DNA from: Candidatus Melainabacteria bacterium | GTDB taxonomy: Bacteria > Cyanobacteriota > Vampirovibrionia > Obscuribacterales > Obscuribacteraceae | DNA length: 64,000 bases | Assembly (NCBI GenBank): GCA_016212515.1 | Contig: JACRFZ010000122.1 | Span: 25,228-89,227, forward strand | Reading direction: 5' to 3' | Shown: piece after piece, positions 60,859-64,000 of the stretch | How positions within the stretch are numbered: position 1 is the stretch's first letter | Layout of the letters: every line of letters begins with the position of its first letter | Made by a program: the position numbers and the translations under genes | Notes under the pieces: model-generated | What the model was told of the DNA's origin: nothing | Seen by the model: the letters and a program-made list of their open reading frames with translations, nothing else | Database searches by the model: none

Positions 60859-61839
60859 TCAGGGATGCTCCAATCTATCCGCGATTCTTCCGGCATCTTC
60901 GCATACAGCAGCGTCTCCACACTCTCTTGCTCTGTCGCGAATCGACTTAGCTTCTTCAATGGCAGCGATACGTTTCTGCGTCATCTCCAGCATGAGCACT
61001 CCGGCCAGCCGCGCATTAAGAACGTGATAAGAATACTTGTTCAGATTACCGAGTGACTTGAGCAGGTCGTCGCTGTATGCACGAAACTCCATTTCCTTGC
61101 CCGCTTTCAGACTCTCAATAAAGCTCTCGGATGTTTTGTCGAAGAGGGCGAAATCCGCCCCCTGCTTCTCAGCGCTGTAATAAAGCGCTTCCATGTCTTT
61201 CAAGGCAAAGTCATTGGCCTGGCGGCAATATGTTAACGACTCCTGAGCCAGGGCACAGGCTTCCGCCTCGTCATCGAGCATGAGTGCAAAGCGAGCACCA
61301 TAAATGAAAGGCACCAGTAAGGCCAGCGGCGGCATTTTCTTGTCGGCAACCAGCTTTTCATCACGGTCGATAAGATCCACGGCAGCCAGTGCGTGCTTGA
61401 GACCGTTCTTTGGATCATTCTTGTCTCCGTCAGCGAGAATCTGCAAAATGAGAGAAGCAAATGCTTGATTGGATTGCTTGGGCAGGGCTTCCTTCAAGCG
61501 ATTGATTTCGCCGACTCGATCTCCCTCCTGGGAACGGTCCAATATTCTCAAATAAGCATAGTGACTGAGAGAATTATGATGACTGGAAAAGGGTCTGACC
61601 TTAATAGGTTGCTTCAAGTAAGCGATTTGCTGCCTGGCTTGCTCCGAAAGTTTCTTGGGCACATTCACCGAAAGCGAAGCAAGGGCAGGTTCGTCTACCG
61701 CCGGGCTATCACCGGCAAGTTCCCCCGGCATCTCCGGACCGCGCTGGGTCTGCATGGACCCTTTCTGGGCATAAAGCGCATAACTCAAATAGAGCACTCC
61801 CGCTATTATAATGAACAACACGGGATTTCCCGTTTTCAC
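60859..61839 (-). CDS. Membrane-anchored helical hypothetical protein
   Basis: About 326 residues from GTG 61839, with GGGGG six bases upstream; an ATG at 61899 is possible. One N-terminal transmembrane helix (PVLFIIIAGVLYLSYALYA), then an all-helical body (TPR-like: LKHALAAVDLIDRDEKLVAD, LAGVLMLEMTQKRIAAIEEA). Convergent with the kinase gene (6 bp apart). No family recognised. Confidence 0.55.
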   Translation of the reverse strand: MKTGNPVLFIIIAGVLYLSYALYAQKGSMQTQRGPEMPGELAGDSPAVDEPALASLSVNVPKKLSEQARQQIAYLKQPIKVRPFSSHHNSLSHYAYLRILDRSQEGDRVGEINRLKEALPKQSNQAFASLILQILADGDKNDPKNGLKHALAAVDLIDRDEKLVADKKMPPLALLVPFIYGARFALMLDDEAEACALAQESLTYCRQANDFALKDMEALYYSAEKQGADFALFDKTSESFIESLKAGKEMEFRAYSDDLLKSLGNLNKYSYHVLNARLAGVLMLEMTQKRIAAIEEAKSIRDRARECGDAAVCEDAGRIADRLEHP

Positions 61840-61952
61840 TGCCCGCCCCCTTGAGATGAAAGAATAGATAGAGCAAAGAGGAGCTATCCTCGTCTGCAAA
61901 TTTTACCTGGTTATCCGAAAATAGACTAATCGCCTTGAAGGAAAGTGGAAAC

Positions 61953-63212
61953 ATGGCGCAATCCGATGATGAAAAACAGCCAGGAGCAAAGAAGCCGCCT
62001 GAAAATCTCAGCTTACGCAAAAACCGCCAGGTAGACCAGAAGCAGTTTCAATCAATGACCGACCTGGCTGCAAAAGAGCAGGCTGCCACTTTCGAAATCA
62101 TTGAAGAAGAGGCGGTACTGGCCTCGAAGCGTGTCAAACCTGACTTACCCAATCCCCACGAGAAGGCGCTAGAGCATTACCTGCAGCCGCCCCCCGATCA
62201 ATTTCGCAAAAACCGACAGGAGGAAGGCGCCCTCCCAAGAGATCTACTGGCCCGCGATCTGGAGCGGGCCTGCCTGACCTTGCTACAGTCGCTGGGCGAG
62301 AACGTCAACTTGACCCATCACGGCTCCGAAGATGAGAAGCGCCTGGCCCTCCTGAGAGCGGTAAGAGCAATAGTTTCAGACCCTACGGTAACCGGGCCCA
62401 TAGCTACCATAGCCGCCCTGACGGCAGGCTACTACCATAACAGTCAAACTTCTCTGGAACCGACCCTGGAAGATTCAGAGAGCTTTGCTTATTTTGCCGC
62501 AGACCGGTTCAGTCTTTTGGAAGGCAAACGCCTTGAGGGTATCTTACTGCCGGACAAGCAGGGTTTCTTAGAGGCCGGCGAAGACATCGTAGCCGGCTTT
62601 GCACCCAGCCAAAATTTCCTTCTCGCTTTTCTCTTTAGCTGCCTGCCCTGTGCTACGGCAGACTTAAAAAATAAGGTCAAGCCTTTGGAGAACGGCTACC
62701 TGGTGACTTTCCCTGGTGCGGCGCCCATGAAAGTTGCCCACCTCTCCCAGGGCGAGCGCTGTTACGGAGCCTGCGACCTGAGAGGCTTTGACTACCTGGC
62801 CATTCTAGAAAAGGCCTATGGGCAGCATCTGACAGAGAAGCTGACTGAGCCGCTCAAACCGGTAATAGCGGCGGACGGGGCGAAAGCAGCCGCTGATACG
62901 GCACACTGCCACCTGGCTCTCAACCTATTGACGGGACGTGCACCGCTGGTAATGGCAAAGCCGATGAACGAAAAAGCCGCGGCACTCTGGCGCAGAGAGG
63001 TGGAAGACCGCCTCAGGCAGTCGCGCCAAACCAATTCAACCATGTACTGCAGGCGTCTCAATGAAACAGGCTCACCTCTGGATTGCGCCCTCAAGTTTGA
63101 AATGGGACAACTGACCCAGTACTACTTCGATAGGCTCTGCCGCCTGCGATCAGACATTCTGCCGCTCTCGGCCCTCTTCGACGGCGCCCAGGTTTTCTAC
63201 CAGGCTGGGTGA
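61953..63212 (+). CDS. Calpain-like (C2-family-type) protein, probably catalytically dead
   Basis: About 419 residues from ATG 61953, preceded by AAGGAAAG; a TTG at 61935 is possible. The first 90 residues are polar. Then a segment resembling calpain-like peptidases: FAPSQNFLLAFLFSCL where the active Cys block (Q..GDCW.L) is expected, YLVTFPGAAPMKVAH, YGACDLRGFDYLAILEKAYG, and HLALNLLTGRAPL. The Cys position is replaced (N), and no HAY-type His motif is seen. So the fold may be kept for binding. The family link is tentative. Confidence 0.4.
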   Translation: MAQSDDEKQPGAKKPPENLSLRKNRQVDQKQFQSMTDLAAKEQAATFEIIEEEAVLASKRVKPDLPNPHEKALEHYLQPPPDQFRKNRQEEGALPRDLLARDLERACLTLLQSLGENVNLTHHGSEDEKRLALLRAVRAIVSDPTVTGPIATIAALTAGYYHNSQTSLEPTLEDSESFAYFAADRFSLLEGKRLEGILLPDKQGFLEAGEDIVAGFAPSQNFLLAFLFSCLPCATADLKNKVKPLENGYLVTFPGAAPMKVAHLSQGERCYGACDLRGFDYLAILEKAYGQHLTEKLTEPLKPVIAADGAKAAADTAHCHLALNLLTGRAPLVMAKPMNEKAAALWRREVEDRLRQSRQTNSTMYCRRLNETGSPLDCALKFEMGQLTQYYFDRLCRLRSDILPLSALFDGAQVFYQAG

Positions 63213-63360
63213 GGCTGAGGTTGCTTTGCCGCCTCCACTACATGACATAAATGCTCATGGTGAACCTGCCGGCAGCCACAGCAACAATTTATTGACAGCA
63301 AGTTGTATACCGGATAGCCTTCGCTTGTGAAACTTCCTTTTACCGACACAACTGGTCAGC

Positions 63361-64000
63361 ATGCTGCATAAACTTTGGACGGCAAAAGTATTCCTCTTGA
63401 CGCTTGGAACTCTGTTTGCTTTTTGCCAGGGCGAAGTCGTTCAGGCCGCGGAACCGAATGACTTAAAGCCGTTTGGTTCAGACTTTGGCTGCGTGCATCC
63501 GATTCTAAATCTAGATACGGCTGAAGCAGTACGTGCATCCAGCTTTGAAACCTCAACTTTTCAAGAAATGGTCGTTCCCCGAGTAACCAATTCAAAGACA
63601 AGGTACTACGCAGGCCAAAAAGGGGCTTACGAAATAGAGGCAAGTTTCGCGCAGAAGGTAGAAGAACTCTGCCTTGGTTTGAGCAAATATGAAATCGCCA
63701 ACATTCTTGGAAAACCGCAGGTGATAACAGGAAGTGCTGATCTGGAGTTAGGGCTCTCCGAACCAGGTCCACATTGGATCTACGAGATCGGTTACTCCAG
63801 TATTCCAGTTGTTCTCTGGTTCAATGAAGGCATTTGCAAGAAGGCCTATCACCTTGGAGAAAGACATTTTACAGATGGATACACGCACAAAAGAAAAATG
63901 GCAATGTGGGTTGAGACCAAAGGAAAAGGAATGACAAAGGCCCAATTGATCAATCGATTTGGACCGGAAATTCATTCCATCAAAATTGGTACCAAGGAAG
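63361..64000 (+). CDS. Exported hypothetical protein with SmpA-like repeats (3' end outside window)
   Basis: The frame is open from ATG 63361 to the window end, giving at least 213 codons. Signal peptide KVFLLTLGTLFAFCQGEVVQ-AA. Two similar motifs, LGLSKYEIANILGKPQVI and GMTKAQLINRFGPEIHS, resemble the SmpA/BamE helix-turn 'GxTkxqvxxxlGxP', each followed by a beta part (HWIYEIGYSSIPVVLWFNEG). Probably periplasmic. The ATG has no strong ribosome box. Confidence 0.6.
   Translation, partial: MLHKLWTAKVFLLTLGTLFAFCQGEVVQAAEPNDLKPFGSDFGCVHPILNLDTAEAVRASSFETSTFQEMVVPRVTNSKTRYYAGQKGAYEIEASFAQKVEELCLGLSKYEIANILGKPQVITGSADLELGLSEPGPHWIYEIGYSSIPVVLWFNEGICKKAYHLGERHFTDGYTHKRKMAMWVETKGKGMTKAQLINRFGPEIHSIKIGTKE

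Noticed and set aside
1..64000. tRNA, rRNA, tmRNA or SRP RNA genes
   Set aside because: I scanned for TpsiC-loop-like and conserved RNA motifs and found none that could be supported.

Overview
The window looks like chromosome of a Gram-negative-type, non-photosynthetic bacterium. The mix of genes suggests the Melainabacteria/Vampirovibrionia group, perhaps Obscuribacterales: many exported or membrane-anchored TPR proteins, a zinc-ribbon Ser/Thr kinase with a TPR tail, a WG-repeat protein, a VIT-domain membrane protein, Tad-type minor pilins and several S9/M1 peptidases. This placement is inference; there is no rRNA, tRNA, ribosomal protein or other phylogenetic marker here. Coding density is high on both strands. 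GC is moderate, with two clearly AT-richer patches (about 34.6-36.8 kb and 40.6-45.2 kb). I found no insertion sequence, phage gene, CRISPR array or tRNA.

Layout. 0-2.8 kb: end of a DUF2828/TROVE-like vWA protein, a WYL regulator and a PlsC acyltransferase. 2.9-4.2 kb: ArsR-SRPBCC-VOC operon. 4.3-6.4 kb: iron-sulfur repair/nitrosative-stress cluster (Rrf2 regulator divergent from rubredoxin, RIC/YtfE and a DUF1858-like protein) with a perfect inverted repeat between the divergent genes. 6.4-8 kb: J-like/TPR membrane protein. 8.1-13.9 kb: four-gene lipid/glycolipid-type operon (flippase-like protein, GMC oxidoreductase, 3beta-HSD-type dehydrogenase, GT-C transferase). 14-18.2 kb: HD-like protein, a histidine-kinase-like protein without the phospho-acceptor His, a candidate selenoprotein on the minus strand and a divergent TSUP permease. 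18.3-21.5 kb: divergent paralog pair and an intergenic array of palindromes. 21.6-34.6 kb: VIT protein, GT-C transferase, transketolase, M1 aminopeptidase, GT2, methyltransferase, ada-alkB. 34.7-45.3 kb: accessory region with AT-rich orphans, a relic toxin-like ORF, Tad pilins and a WG-repeat gene lying inside a broken second alkB. 45.3-64 kb: TPR proteins, thioesterase, prolyl oligopeptidase, clpS-clpA-mscS, EamA transporter with a hairpin/terminator leader, methyltransferase, kinase, calpain-like protein and a truncated exported protein.

The most interesting item is a 73-codon minus-strand ORF at 17093-17314. It is interrupted only by an in-frame TGA that sits in a GVST-(U)-MSRSC context and is followed, 17 nt later, by a 6-bp perfect hairpin with a GGUC loop, the position and type of loop expected of a bacterial SECIS element. 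Second-tier items are the alkB remnant split by about 4.6 kb of AT-rich DNA, the palindrome array at 20766-21180, the histidine-less kinase, and the Rrf2 operator candidate.
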